DNA of 43,566 bases, from positions 1 to 43,566 of the forward strand of contig JANQQA010000238.1 in the NCBI GenBank assembly GCA_028285205.1. Reading direction: 5' to 3'. This DNA is from Bythopirellula sp. (GTDB lineage Bacteria > Planctomycetota > Planctomycetia > Pirellulales > Lacipirellulaceae). The notes beneath the pieces are model-generated. The model did no database searches. It was not told the DNA's origin and worked only from the letters and a program-made list of their open reading frames with translations. The position numbers and the translations under genes are program-made. This document shows positions 1-7,954 of the stretch, one piece after another; the stretch's first letter is position 1, and each line of letters opens with the position of its first letter.

Positions 1-207
1 AAGGACGTTTGGAATCGCATCGTAAAGGCAGAGATCCCCTACAACCCTCTGCATGACAAAGGCTACCCCAGCATCGGTTGCTGGCCCTGCACGCGTGCCT
101 TGCTCGACGGCGAAACCGACGACCGCTCAGGCCGTTGGGCCAGCTACTCCGGCAAGACCGAATGCGGACTGCACACGATCGAGCAGAATGACGGGAGTGG
201 AATTTAG
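1..207 (+). CDS. cysH: Phosphoadenylyl/adenylyl-sulfate reductase, C-terminal fragment
   Basis: Reduces activated sulfate (APS or PAPS) to sulfite in assimilatory sulfate reduction; cytoplasmic. Only the last 68 codons are present because the window begins inside the gene. The fragment has the two C-terminal signatures of the family: a CxxC pair (SIGCWPCTR, Cys27 and Cys30 of the fragment), which in the iron-sulfur type forms half of the 4Fe-4S site, and the catalytic cysteine motif KTECGLH (Cys55). The retained CxxC suggests the iron-sulfur, APS-using subtype, but the matching upstream CC pair lies outside the window. It is followed by an Rrf2 regulator on the same strand, as often seen for sulfur genes. 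Confidence 0.9.
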   Translation, partial: KDVWNRIVKAEIPYNPLHDKGYPSIGCWPCTRALLDGETDDRSGRWASYSGKTECGLHTIEQNDGSGI

Positions 208-208
208 T

Positions 209-285
209 CAAGGCGGAAGGATGAAGGAGGAAGGTGTAGCCGCACGCTGTGTCTTCCGTCCTCTGTCTTCCACCCTCCACCTTCG
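209..285. repeat. Purine/pyrimidine inverted-repeat element between cysH and the Rrf2 gene
   Basis: A purine-rich arm (GGAAGGATGAAGGAGGAAGG, 215-234) is followed by a pyrimidine-rich arm (about 252-285: CTTCCGTCCTCTGTCTTCC and onward). The second arm is an imperfect reverse complement of the first. The left arm ends in GGAGGAAGG, so it could be mistaken for a ribosome binding site. I read it as one of the low-complexity intergenic elements of this genome rather than as coding sequence. Confidence 0.55.
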
Positions 286-287
286 AA

Positions 288-713
288 ATGAATCTTTCCG
301 CCAAAACCGAATACGCTTGTCTGGCCGCTCTAGAGCTGGCTCAGCAGTTCGACGCGCAGCAGCCGGTGCAGGTGCGGAAGATTGCTGAGGGGCACGGTAT
401 CCCTTCCACGTTTCTGGTGCAGATTCTGCAGGATCTCAAGCGGGCGGGACTAGTCACCAGCACACGTGGCGCCGCCGGTGGGTACCGACTCAGTCGGTCG
501 CCGGAAGAAGTAACGTTGGCGGATGTGATCGAGGCGGTCGAAGGCCACGCCCCGGCAGCGAACTGCGCATCGGACACTTCACCACTCGCGCCGGTGCTGT
601 TGGACGTGTATCAAGAGCTCTCCTCCGCTCGTCAAAAACACTTCGCCGGCATTACGCTGGCAGACCTGCTCGCGCGAGCGACGGTCGAAGCGGGTCCGAT
701 GTGGTACATTTGA
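288..713 (+). CDS. Rrf2 family transcriptional regulator
   Basis: A 141-residue DNA-binding regulator with the Rrf2 winged helix-turn-helix fold. The N-terminus (MNLSAKTEYACLAALELA), the wing segment (TSTRGAAGGYRLSRSPEEV) and the following VIEAVEG are typical. Iron-sulfur members such as IscR and NsrR carry three cysteines in the C-terminal half; here only one remains (AANCASD). It is therefore more likely a cluster-free member, as CymR is. I chose ATG 288 because family proteins begin here; an in-frame GTG at 249 would add 13 residues encoded by the repeat element. Its place directly after cysH suggests control of sulfur assimilation, which is inference. Confidence 0.85.
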   Translation: MNLSAKTEYACLAALELAQQFDAQQPVQVRKIAEGHGIPSTFLVQILQDLKRAGLVTSTRGAAGGYRLSRSPEEVTLADVIEAVEGHAPAANCASDTSPLAPVLLDVYQELSSARQKHFAGITLADLLARATVEAGPMWYI

Positions 714-720
714 AGTTGGT

Positions 721-787
721 GCTTCGTTCTTGGTTCTTCGTACTTGGTACTTCGCTGCGACCAAGTACGAAGAACCAAGAACAAAGC
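721..787. repeat. Long perfect hairpin between Rrf2 and the next gene
   Basis: Positions 727-748 and 760-781 are exact reverse complements (22 bp) around an 11-nt loop. The stem extends outward to 721/787 with one mismatch. The word TTCTTCGTACTTGGTACTTCG is low-complexity and text-like. It lies between the convergent ends of the Rrf2 gene and the 797-1084 gene, so it could stop transcription from both sides, although there is no long T tract. Confidence 0.8.
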
Positions 788-796
788 ACTGACCAT

Positions 797-1084
797 TCAA
801 TACCCCGGCTTGGACGGGCTGAGGTTTTGGAATTGGACGTCGCCGGGTAGTCCGATTTCTTCTAGCTTGAGCCGCAACACGCGCAGCCCCGCTTTGAAAT
901 CGTGGAGTTCGAAGATGAGCAGGTGTTCCGTGCCGTCTGCTGAGTCGGGATCGACCTGGCGCAGGTAATTCGAGTAAATCCCAGCGGACGCTTCGTCGAG
1001 CTCGGCCCGCAACGGACGAACGTACTGCTCACGGACTTCTTCTGAGGTCAGTGGCGAACGAAATGAAATACCGACTTTGTGCAC
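797..1084 (-). CDS. Small protein of unknown function (95 aa)
   Basis: I do not recognise a family. The frame starts at GTG (1084) with AGGA about 10 nt upstream and has a soluble, charged, alpha/beta-like composition (LLIFELHDFKAGLRVLRLKL). It contains no membrane segment or cysteine. It lies 39 bp downstream of the DinB-fold gene on the same strand and may be co-transcribed with it. The protein has balanced composition, unlike the arginine/serine-rich shadow frames nearby, which supports its being real. Confidence 0.55.
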   Translation of the reverse strand: MHKVGISFRSPLTSEEVREQYVRPLRAELDEASAGIYSNYLRQVDPDSADGTEHLLIFELHDFKAGLRVLRLKLEEIGLPGDVQFQNLSPSKPGY

Positions 1085-1123
1085 GAGTCTGTTCCTGCGC
1101 GCGAAAACTAAACTGCCACCGCG

Positions 1124-1624
1124 TTAGCCCATTAATCGCTCGCGACCGGCGGCACGACGCGCGTCGGCAACTTGGCCGCGATGCATCAGCGGATGGTGAG
1201 CGACCATCGTGAGTACCTTGCCAAAGGTGCCGAAGAACTCTTCGCGTCCTGGCGGTGGATTGAGCGACGGTTTGTCGAGATCGGCGTCGGTCAGCGAATC
1301 GAGGAATTTCAACGTGTACTCGCGAACTTCGTCCCATTTGGCGAGCAAGTCGCTCAACGGCGGGTACGCTGCGGTGTCGTCGGTTGGTTCGCTGCCAGCA
1401 CCGAACATCGGTTTCCAATCGAGCAGCGGATTGTCGTTGCCCTCCAGCATGTGCTGAATCAGATTTGCTTCCGCGTAGACGAGGTGTCCTGCAATCCAGG
1501 TGGGATGATTGCCGCCGTTAGGTGTGGGAAAAGCTAGCGGGGCGTCTTGCATGTCGGCCAACAACGATTGCGTCATTTGCTTGCTCAACTGAATCTGCCA
1601 ACGCAGAAGATCCACGGTGTTCAT
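1124..1624 (-). CDS. DinB family protein
   Basis: A 166-residue four-helix-bundle protein of the DinB/YfiT-like superfamily, which are metal-binding proteins, some of them thiol-dependent transferases. The usual metal triad is visible: His47 in AGHLVYAEANL, then His144 and His148 in HHPLMHRGQ. I chose ATG 1624 because AAAGGA lies just upstream and the homologous helix (MNTVDLLRWQIQLSKQ) begins there; the longer open frame to 1873 is arginine-rich and unrelated. Substrate unknown. The gene is divergent from the phosphatase-like gene at 1752. Confidence 0.85.
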   Translation of the reverse strand: MNTVDLLRWQIQLSKQMTQSLLADMQDAPLAFPTPNGGNHPTWIAGHLVYAEANLIQHMLEGNDNPLLDWKPMFGAGSEPTDDTAAYPPLSDLLAKWDEVREYTLKFLDSLTDADLDKPSLNPPPGREEFFGTFGKVLTMVAHHPLMHRGQVADARRAAGRERLMG

Positions 1625-1751
1625 GGTTTTCCTTTCGCTCTGATCCCAGCGTCGAATGTCACGCTTGCGTACTGACCACCCCCAACAGAGAATATACGGC
1701 TGATTCGTTGACCGTGATACCCTCCTCGAACCAGCGAGTGCCAGCGCTCGC

Positions 1752-2339
1752 ATGAAGATTATGTCTGCACGCCCAAGAGTTTCGCTCGCCGCCGTCGCGA
1801 CCGCACTGTTCGTCGCCACTTCACACGCCGAACCGCCGTCCGCGACAGCAATTACGGCTAGCCCAGAAACCAAGTTGCAGAAGAAGGAAATCGGCGCGAT
1901 CCGTCCTCTGCATGTTTACGGCGATATCTATTTGGCGGGCCAGCCGCAGCCCGACGATTTGGCGCTGCTCAAGCGTGAGGGAATCAAGACGGTGATCACA
2001 CTTCGCAAGCGGCAAGAAGTGCCCTGGGACCAAGCCGCGGAAGTTGAGAAGCACGGGATGAAGTTTATCGAAGTCCCCTTTGGCGCTCCCGATGAACTTA
2101 AGCCTGAGGTGTTCGACAAAATACTGAAGGTGCTCCGCGACAAGAAACGCGGCCCGACGGTGGTGCATTGCGGCGCCGCCAATCGCGTAGGCGGCATCTG
2201 GTACGCGTACCGGGTGCTCGATGGCAACCAGACGCCCGCAGCGGCGTTAGAAGAAGCGAAAAAGGTCGGCCTACGCACCCCAGGGTATTTGGATCAGGCC
2301 AAGGCCTACGTTGAGCAAGCTCGGAAAAAAGGGTCCTAG
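1752..2339 (+). CDS. Exported DUF442/beta-lactamase-hydrolase-like phosphatase-fold protein
   Basis: A 195-residue protein with an N-terminal signal peptide (about residues 8-27, LAAVATALFVATSHA) and a dual-specificity-phosphatase-like domain. The signature loop is HCGAANRVGG with Cys140 and Arg145. This is the CX4R spacing of the DUF442/BLH family rather than the CX5R of classical phosphatases. The LAGQPQPDDL and GIKTVITLR segments are also typical. These exported proteins are common in planctomycetes; their substrate is unknown. A second in-frame ATG at 1761 could be the start. Confidence 0.8.
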   Translation: MKIMSARPRVSLAAVATALFVATSHAEPPSATAITASPETKLQKKEIGAIRPLHVYGDIYLAGQPQPDDLALLKREGIKTVITLRKRQEVPWDQAAEVEKHGMKFIEVPFGAPDELKPEVFDKILKVLRDKKRGPTVVHCGAANRVGGIWYAYRVLDGNQTPAAALEEAKKVGLRTPGYLDQAKAYVEQARKKGS

Positions 2340-2341
2340 TC

Positions 2342-2401
2342 GCGACCGTAGTAAGTGAGCGGATCAGACCCTCGGCGTCTCCCAGCCTACGCATGAGGGT
2401 C
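2342..2401. repeat. Intergenic inverted repeat between convergent genes
   Basis: A 7-bp stem, GACCCTC (2367-2373) with GAGGGTC (2395-2401), lies between the convergent ends of the phosphatase-like gene and bcp. The left part (CGCGACCGTAGTAAGTGAGC) resembles the CCGCGACCGTGAGGG word found at 39.45 kb, which suggests a decayed copy of the same element. It may act as a terminator, but there is no T tract. Confidence 0.35.
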
Positions 2402-2410
2402 GTGCGTCGG

Positions 2411-2881
2411 CTACAACTCCGTCAACGCCTCCAGCACTTGCTCATCATGCCCGTCAACTTTGACGCGTTTCCAGAGCTTGGCCACCTTGCCGTCCGCGTC
2501 GATCAGATACGTGCTGCGTTGGATGCCCATCGACTTCTTGCCGTACATATTCTTCTCACGCCAAGCACCATAGTTTTCGGACACCTTGTGATCGGGGTCT
2601 GCTAGCAGCGGGAAGTTTAGGTCGTACTTATCGCGAAACTTCTCGTGGCTGGCCACGTCGTCGGTGCTGACTCCCAGGACGGTCGCCCCGAGTTTCTTTA
2701 AGGCTGCCTTCTGGTCGCGGAACGCACATGCCTCACGTGTGCAGCCCGGAGTGTCGTCACGGGGATAGAAATACAGTACTACCGGCTTACCTTTTAGCTC
2801 AGACAGGCGAACCTTGCTGCCGTCATCGGCTGTCAGAGTAAACGCAGGTGCCTTTTTTCCGGGTTCGATCCAATCGGCCAT
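2411..2881 (-). CDS. bcp: Thioredoxin-dependent peroxiredoxin, Bcp/PrxQ type
   Basis: Reduces hydrogen peroxide and organic peroxides in the cytoplasm using thioredoxin. The 156-residue length is normal for the family. The active site [18 protein letters not shown] is intact: peroxidatic Cys47 with resolving Cys52 five residues later, the atypical two-cysteine arrangement of PrxQ. The C-terminal half has the expected [16 protein letters not shown] and [11 protein letters not shown] segments. It stands alone, convergent with the upstream gene and divergent from rsfS. Confidence 0.95.
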   Translation of the reverse strand: MADWIEPGKKAPAFTLTADDGSKVRLSELKGKPVVLYFYPRDDTPGCTREACAFRDQKAALKKLGATVLGVSTDDVASHEKFRDKYDLNFPLLADPDHKVSENYGAWREKNMYGKKSMGIQRSTYLIDADGKVAKLWKRVKVDGHDEQVLEALTEL

Positions 2882-3097
2882 GGGGGAAGTCGCTTGTATT
2901 TGTTGAGATTTGCTCAGTGCGGGAATCGTGAGTGTAGCGGCTCGTGACGCCGCAGGAAATGAGGGACGACGAATTCTGCATCAGCGGGAGATAATCTCTG
3001 ATTTTGCGGTTTTCGCCTGGAGCCTTTCGTCATTTCACACGGCTTTGCCCGATACCGTAGCCGAGCTAGAATGTTTAACTTCGTTTGGACAAGACAC

Positions 3098-3541
3098 ATG
3101 CCTACCGAACCCGTGAGTGCCATAATCACCGACCAACCGACAACCGACGCGACGAACTCTGGGGCCGAGCGAAGTCTACAGCTCGCGCTCGCGGCTGCGC
3201 GCACGGCAGAGGACAATCGGGGGCAGGACATCGTCGTGCTCGACATGCGCGAGATCACTCCGGTGTTCGACTACTTCGTCCTGGTGACCGGCAACAGCCG
3301 CCGTCAGCTGCACGCGATTAGCGAAGAAATCGACCATTGCTTGGAAGATGACCTGAACGACAAACGGATGGGCATCGAAGGCTATCGAGAGAGCCGCTGG
3401 ATCCTGCTCGACTACGGCACGGTCGTGATTCATATCTTCGATGAAGAGATGCGTGAGTTTTACGCGCTAGAACAGTTCTGGAACCAGGCGAAGCGAGTGC
3501 CGTTGCCCTGGCAGGACGAGCAACCGCCCACCGAAGATTAG
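3098..3541 (+). CDS. rsfS: Ribosome silencing factor RsfS
   Basis: Binds ribosomal protein uL14 (L14) and blocks joining of the ribosomal subunits, lowering translation when nutrients are scarce. The core is clear: DIVVLDMREITPVFDYFVLV, then TGNSRRQLHAI and, near the end, GTVVIHIFDEEMREFYALE with the DYG just before it. I chose the ATG at 3098 (147 residues); an upstream in-frame ATG at 3071 would add nine residues. About 25 N-terminal residues precede the conserved core. argS follows 83 bp downstream, so the two may be co-transcribed. Confidence 0.93.
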   Translation: MPTEPVSAIITDQPTTDATNSGAERSLQLALAAARTAEDNRGQDIVVLDMREITPVFDYFVLVTGNSRRQLHAISEEIDHCLEDDLNDKRMGIEGYRESRWILLDYGTVVIHIFDEEMREFYALEQFWNQAKRVPLPWQDEQPPTED

Positions 3542-3550
3542 TTTCTTGAA

Positions 3551-3617
3551 GCTGTCAGCTGTCGGCGGTCAGCTCTCGGCTTTGTTTGCTGACCGCTGAT
3601 TGACGAAAGCTGAATGC
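3551..3617. repeat. GCTGTCAGC-type intergenic repeat between rsfS and argS
   Basis: Tandem-like variants of the word AGCTGTCAGCTGTCGGCGG are followed by an inverted copy. GCGGTCAGC (3565-3573) pairs exactly with GCTGACCGC (3588-3596) across 14 nt. The DNA is not coding in any convincing frame. It occupies nearly the whole gap between rsfS and argS, so it might attenuate read-through transcription. Confidence 0.6.
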
Positions 3618-3624
3618 TCCGCGA

Positions 3625-5613
3625 ATGAATCTACTCGCCGAACTACGCCAACGCTTTGCCGTGGCCCTCGAATCGCTCGAGCCCGGTACCGCCGAACTTG
3701 CCGATATGGTGCTGCCCAGTCAGGACGGAAAGTTCGGTGACTATCAAGCCAATTGCGCGATGCCGCTGGGCAAGCAACTGAAGCAGCCGCCGCGCGAGGT
3801 CGCTCAACAGCTCATCGACAAGCTCGACTTAGGCGAGATCTGCGAAGCGCCCGAGATTGCCGGACCGGGTTTCATCAATCTCACCGTTCGCGATGCTTGG
3901 CTGATCGGGCAACTACAATCGCTGGTGCGCGACGAGCAATTGGGGATCACGCCGGTCACTGAGCCGAAGACGTATGTCGTCGACTACTCCTCGCCCAACG
4001 TCGCGAAGCCGATGCACGTCGGGCACATACGCTCGACGGTGATTGGCGCAGCGCTTTGCCGAGTGCTGAAGCAGCTCGGTCACAAGGTGATTAGTGATAA
4101 TCACATTGGCGACTGGGGTACGCAGTTTGGCATGATCATCTACGGCTACAAACACTTCGTCGACGAAGACGCGCTAGCCCAAGCGATCGTGCCCGAACTG
4201 AGTCGGCTCTACAAACTCGTCAGCCAGTTGGTCGACTATCACGCCACGCGCTCGAAAAAGATCCCAGAACTCGAGCAGCAAATCGAAGACGTGGCCGCGC
4301 AGGTCGAAGAAAAACGCGCCGCGACAAACGTCGACGACGACAAACTGCGAAAGAAAGCCGAAAAGAAGCTGCGGCAGACGGAGGGGCAACTCGCCGGTTT
4401 GCGGGGCGATTTGAAAGATCTGCAGCACAAACTCGCGACGGTCGACGAGGATCCCACGCTGTCTCGCCTCGCCACCGAACACCCGGACATCGGAGCGGCC
4501 GTGCTGGCGGAAACCGCTGCGTTGCATGCCGGCGACCCGACGAACAAGGCCCTCTGGGAACGCTTCCTGCCCGCCTGCCTGGAAGAACTCAACGAGACAT
4601 ACGATCGCTTGCGAGTGACGTTTGATTACACTTTGGGAGAGAGCTTTTATCACGACCAGTTGCCGGGCGTGATCGAATCGCTCGAGGGCGCTGGACTGAT
4701 CACGGAATCCGATGGGGCAAAGTGCATTTTTTTAGAGGGTCACGAGGCTCCGTTAATCGCGCAGAAACAGGATGGTGCCTTTCTGTATGCCACCACGGAT
4801 CTAGCGACCGTGCAGTACCGGGTCGAAAACTGGCATCCCGACGTCACCCTGTATGTCGTTGATAAGCGGCAGTCGCTTCATTTTGAGCAGTTGTTCGAGA
4901 CGGTCAGGCTGTGGTCACATCAAAGCCCGCAATTGCGGGGCGTCGACCTTGTGCACGTCAGTTTTGGCACCGTACTGGGCGCAGACGGCAAGCCGTACAA
5001 GACCCGTTCCGGCAGCGCTGTCGGCCTGACCGGCCTGCTGGACGAGGCGGTGGAGCGCGCACTCAGAATTGTGAGCGAAAACGATGATTCTCGCGAACAA
5101 CCGTTACTTACTGATAAAGATCGACAGCAAGTCGCAAAACACATTGGCATCGGCGCCATCAAGTACGCCGATCTTGCCCACAACCGGACAAGCGATTACG
5201 TGTTTAGCTATGACAAGATGCTTGCGATGAGTGGCAATACAGCTACCTACATGCAATACAGCTACGCACGGGTCCGAAGCATTTTCACTAAAGGCGATGT
5301 TGATTTATCATTGCTGCGCTCAAGCGAAACAGCGTTGTCGATTGAACTGCCGCACGAGAGAGCCTTGGCATTAGCACTCCTGCAATTTAGCGAAGCGCTT
5401 ACCCGCGTGGCGTCAGACTATCGCCCGAACCATCTTACTGCCTACTTATTCGAATTGGCGAGTAGGTATTCTAGCTTCTTCGAAAACTGCCCGGTGCTGA
5501 AAGCCGACAGCGAAGCCCTCAAGCAAAGCCGACTGTTGCTGTGCGACCTGACCGCACGGGTGATCGCACGCGGGCTCGAGCTGCTCGGCATCGAGACCGT
5601 CGAGCGGATGTGA
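3625..5613 (+). CDS. argS: Arginyl-tRNA synthetase with an extra coiled-coil segment
   Basis: Charges tRNA-Arg. The 662-residue protein has the N-terminal Add-1 domain, the class I signature SSPNVAKPMHVGHIRST (HVGH at 131-134), a degenerate KMSKS loop in GKPYKTRSGS (about 455-463), which is normal for this enzyme, and the C-terminal DALR anticodon-binding domain starting near NTATYMQYSYARV. Residues about 208-278 are an inserted charged segment with heptad-like pattern (LEQQIEDVAAQVEEKRAA, then LRQTEGQLAGLRGDLKDL). Common bacterial enzymes lack it. It sits between the HIGH half and the WERFLPACLEELNETYDRL helix. The start is fixed by the usual MNLLAELRQRF beginning. Confidence 0.96.
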   Translation: MNLLAELRQRFAVALESLEPGTAELADMVLPSQDGKFGDYQANCAMPLGKQLKQPPREVAQQLIDKLDLGEICEAPEIAGPGFINLTVRDAWLIGQLQSLVRDEQLGITPVTEPKTYVVDYSSPNVAKPMHVGHIRSTVIGAALCRVLKQLGHKVISDNHIGDWGTQFGMIIYGYKHFVDEDALAQAIVPELSRLYKLVSQLVDYHATRSKKIPELEQQIEDVAAQVEEKRAATNVDDDKLRKKAEKKLRQTEGQLAGLRGDLKDLQHKLATVDEDPTLSRLATEHPDIGAAVLAETAALHAGDPTNKALWERFLPACLEELNETYDRLRVTFDYTLGESFYHDQLPGVIESLEGAGLITESDGAKCIFLEGHEAPLIAQKQDGAFLYATTDLATVQYRVENWHPDVTLYVVDKRQSLHFEQLFETVRLWSHQSPQLRGVDLVHVSFGTVLGADGKPYKTRSGSAVGLTGLLDEAVERALRIVSENDDSREQPLLTDKDRQQVAKHIGIGAIKYADLAHNRTSDYVFSYDKMLAMSGNTATYMQYSYARVRSIFTKGDVDLSLLRSSETALSIELPHERALALALLQFSEALTRVASDYRPNHLTAYLFELASRYSSFFENCPVLKADSEALKQSRLLLCDLTARVIARGLELLGIETVERM

Positions 5614-5620
5614 AGCGCGC

Positions 5621-5651
5621 AAAAAAACGGGGTGCCGATGGGCACCCCGTT
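5621..5651 (-). terminator. Rho-independent terminator, strongest for the minus strand
   Basis: An 11-bp stem (AACGGGGTGCC at 5626-5636 with GGCACCCCGTT at 5641-5651) closes a GATG loop. Read on the minus strand it is followed by a run of seven T (5627-5621), a classical intrinsic terminator for the DUF1559 gene. On the plus strand the hairpin follows argS by 12 nt, with only GTTT after it, so it may also help end argS transcripts. Confidence 0.85.
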
Positions 5652-5680
5652 GTTTAGCAAATCGGTCCTGAGGACGAGGC

Positions 5681-6823
5681 TCAGAACTGGCTTGTATCGA
5701 CGGGCGGCAAGAACTCTTCGTATTCGGTCCGAGCGGATCCTGCACCCGTGTGTAAGTCAGAATTCTTCCGATCGGAGGTCATGATTTGAGCGTAAGCCAG
5801 AGGCTCAATAGCATCTGACAGAAAGCTCACAGAGCCACCCATGTAAGCAACATTTACTCCGCCGGGATGCAAGCTTGACGGGAAGCCTTCTACTTTTGTC
5901 ATATTCGAAACAAGTGAACCTGGCGACTCTGATTCCGTGAAACCGTTGATGCGAGGATCTCGGTCAAGTGGATTACTGAGGTCGTTCAGTGAAGCCACTG
6001 CGGTCGCGACTGTGGCAGGTTGTTCCCAGCACACGCCGAAGTGGTATTTCTGATTGCCAGTGCCGCCCATGGGAGTGAATTCTTCTTCTGGAACGTAGGT
6101 CCAGTTAACGGTCCTTAGGTTCTCGGCAAGCATGATCGTCTGAGACATTCCGTCTTTCACCAACGCGGCCGTCATTTTGATTGTTGGATTGTTGAGATTG
6201 ACGCGGCTATTGAGATCCGGACGGCCACAGAAGGGTTGGTTATTGTTTTGGCCGCGGATTCTGCTGAAGAAGATGCCATTCGCTGCATTTTCTGCGGGTC
6301 CACCGTTGAACTTTGAGGCGGGCGCTTGAGATGGCTTGGGATCGCTGTCCAATTCATCTTCCGTTCGTGCAATCCAACCAGAATTTCCGGCGTAAGATAG
6401 TAGTGGATCTCCGATCGAGACCGCCGGGTCACTGGGGCAAATCAGGATCTCTATCTGTGAAGTCTCGCCTTGATCGGCTCTTAAGCCACCGGTTGGATCA
6501 ACGCGACCTTGGGACCAATTCTCCCATAGTGCATTTTGCTCGATATAGGGAAATGTGTAGACAACCCAACTCGCCCGGATGATTTGTGCCGACCCGGAAA
6601 TGCCCAGTTCGTTGACGTATCCTGGATAGTCGCCCAGCGACGACTCGCGAGTGCTCAACCCCGTCTGAAGCTGACGCATGTTGTTCTTGCAGGTGTTGTT
6701 CCGCGCGGCTTCTCGTGCGGCCTGCACGGCTGGCAGCAACAGGCCGACCAGCGTGCCAATGATCGCGATCACGACCAACAGTTCCACCAGGGTAAAACCG
6801 AGTTTGACTTTCGATTGCCTCAT
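5681..6823 (-). CDS. DUF1559 domain-containing, type IV pilin-like protein
   Basis: A 380-residue member of the planctomycete-expanded DUF1559 family. Its N-terminus is a prepilin-like methylation/cleavage segment (KLGFTLVELLVVIAIIGTL) that also forms the membrane helix, followed by PAVQAAREAARNN. The remainder is predicted to lie outside the cytoplasmic membrane. The C-terminal H-X9-DG element is changed: HPGGVNVAYMGGSVSF has G where D is expected. I chose ATG 6823 because GGAG lies about 12 nt upstream and the signal starts eight residues later. It stands alone, ending at a strong terminator. The family's role is not established. Confidence 0.9.
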   Translation of the reverse strand: MRQSKVKLGFTLVELLVVIAIIGTLVGLLLPAVQAAREAARNNTCKNNMRQLQTGLSTRESSLGDYPGYVNELGISGSAQIIRASWVVYTFPYIEQNALWENWSQGRVDPTGGLRADQGETSQIEILICPSDPAVSIGDPLLSYAGNSGWIARTEDELDSDPKPSQAPASKFNGGPAENAANGIFFSRIRGQNNNQPFCGRPDLNSRVNLNNPTIKMTAALVKDGMSQTIMLAENLRTVNWTYVPEEEFTPMGGTGNQKYHFGVCWEQPATVATAVASLNDLSNPLDRDPRINGFTESESPGSLVSNMTKVEGFPSSLHPGGVNVAYMGGSVSFLSDAIEPLAYAQIMTSDRKNSDLHTGAGSARTEYEEFLPPVDTSQF

Positions 6824-7429
6824 CTCATTGTTCTCCAAAAAACGAGTAACCAGTCGTTGACTAGGACGAGTGGCAAGGTGCTTGTGTCGCATCACCGCGT
6901 GGCCCTGCCGCGTTGCCGCTGGGCTGCGTTGCTAGTGAGCTGTCGCGCTGTTCCGGGACGCGAACTGCTTGAAACGCTGCCTCACTGGGTTGGGTGACTT
7001 CAACAGGCGATGGACGACCTTGCCCCTAACGGTAGAGCCACAATCCTGAGGTGCAGCGCGGAGGACAAAACAGATGATAGCGCATAACCCCGCTGACCGA
7101 TCTACCAACAGTGCCTCCATTCTCTCAAAACCGAACGCCTTTGTCTAGCAACTCTCCCCTGGGCCGGGTTTTGCGCTGTACCGCACGATTCCACGCAACT
7201 CGATACTGCCGTTGTGCTTGCGACGATCGTTCGAGGTAGTTGATCAACCGTATCGGCCAATGGTATCTTGTCAGACTATCAAGGCAGCCAGTGGAACGCC
7301 CCCCGGGCCGGTACGTAACCCGCACGTGCCAGTCAGAGCCACTTCCGGGCCGACGAGCCGATCTTACGGCGAGTCAGGAACGGGGCGACGAAGGTCCCCT
7401 CAAATCATTGCTCTTTTGGAGAAGTAACG
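6824..7429. other. 606-bp intergenic region upstream of DUF1559 gene and fae
   Basis: The divergent upstream region of the DUF1559 gene and fae. Open frames here are short and arginine-rich, with no recognisable domain. The fae ribosome binding site (GGAGAAGTAACG before ATG 7430) and the DUF1559 one lie at its two ends. I see no riboswitch, tRNA or clear repeat. It presumably carries both promoters, but I cannot place them. Confidence 0.5.
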
Positions 7430-7927
7430 ATGTCGATGTTTATTGGTGAAGCACTTGCCGGAGACGGAAATGAGATTGCCCATATCGATCTGCTGATCGG
7501 CAGCAAGGACGGCCCCGTCGGCCACGCGTATGCGAACGCGTTGGCGCGCCAAAGCGAAGGTCACTCGAATCTGCTCGCCGTCCTCACGCCCAACCTGGCC
7601 GTGAAGCCATCGACCGTGATGATCACCAAAGTCACGATCAAGGGCATGCGTCAAGCCGTGCAAATGTTTGGCCCAGCGCAAGCCGCCGTCGCGAAAGCGA
7701 TTGCCGATTCGGTCGGTGACGGCGTGATCAGCAAGGACCTGGCAGAAGACCTGGTGTGCGTCTGCGGTGTGTTCATTCACCCCGAAGCGGCAGACGACAA
7801 GAAAATCTACGACTACAACTACGAGGCCACCAAAATGGCCGTGAAGAACGCGATGGAAGGTAAGCCCAACGTCGATGAAATGTTGGCTGGCAAAGAAGAG
7901 GCAGCGCATCCGTTCCGCGGCTTCTAG
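7430..7927 (+). CDS. fae: Formaldehyde-activating enzyme
   Basis: Condenses formaldehyde with tetrahydromethanopterin to methylene-H4MPT, the entry step of the H4MPT-linked C1 oxidation pathway; cytoplasmic. The 165-residue protein has the diagnostic GEALAGDGNEIAHIDLLIG start with the catalytic His18, the KPSTVMITKVTIKG segment and the expected C-terminal part. The start is supported by GGAGAAG upstream. mtdB, the next enzyme of the pathway, follows after a 142-bp repeat-filled gap. Planctomycetes are known to carry these archaeal-type C1 genes, usually scattered around the chromosome. Confidence 0.95.
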   Translation: MSMFIGEALAGDGNEIAHIDLLIGSKDGPVGHAYANALARQSEGHSNLLAVLTPNLAVKPSTVMITKVTIKGMRQAVQMFGPAQAAVAKAIADSVGDGVISKDLAEDLVCVCGVFIHPEAADDKKIYDYNYEATKMAVKNAMEGKPNVDEMLAGKEEAAHPFRGF

Positions 7928-7954
7928 CCATTTTTAAGATGCCGGCACTTCGCT

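Noticed and set aside
4990..5016. Apparent loss of the KMSKS motif in ArgRS
   Set aside because: Most arginyl-tRNA synthetases have a degenerate KMSKS loop, so this is normal.
7125..7325. 66-codon minus-strand open frame in the fae upstream region
   Set aside because: Arginine-rich, no ribosome site, no recognisable family.
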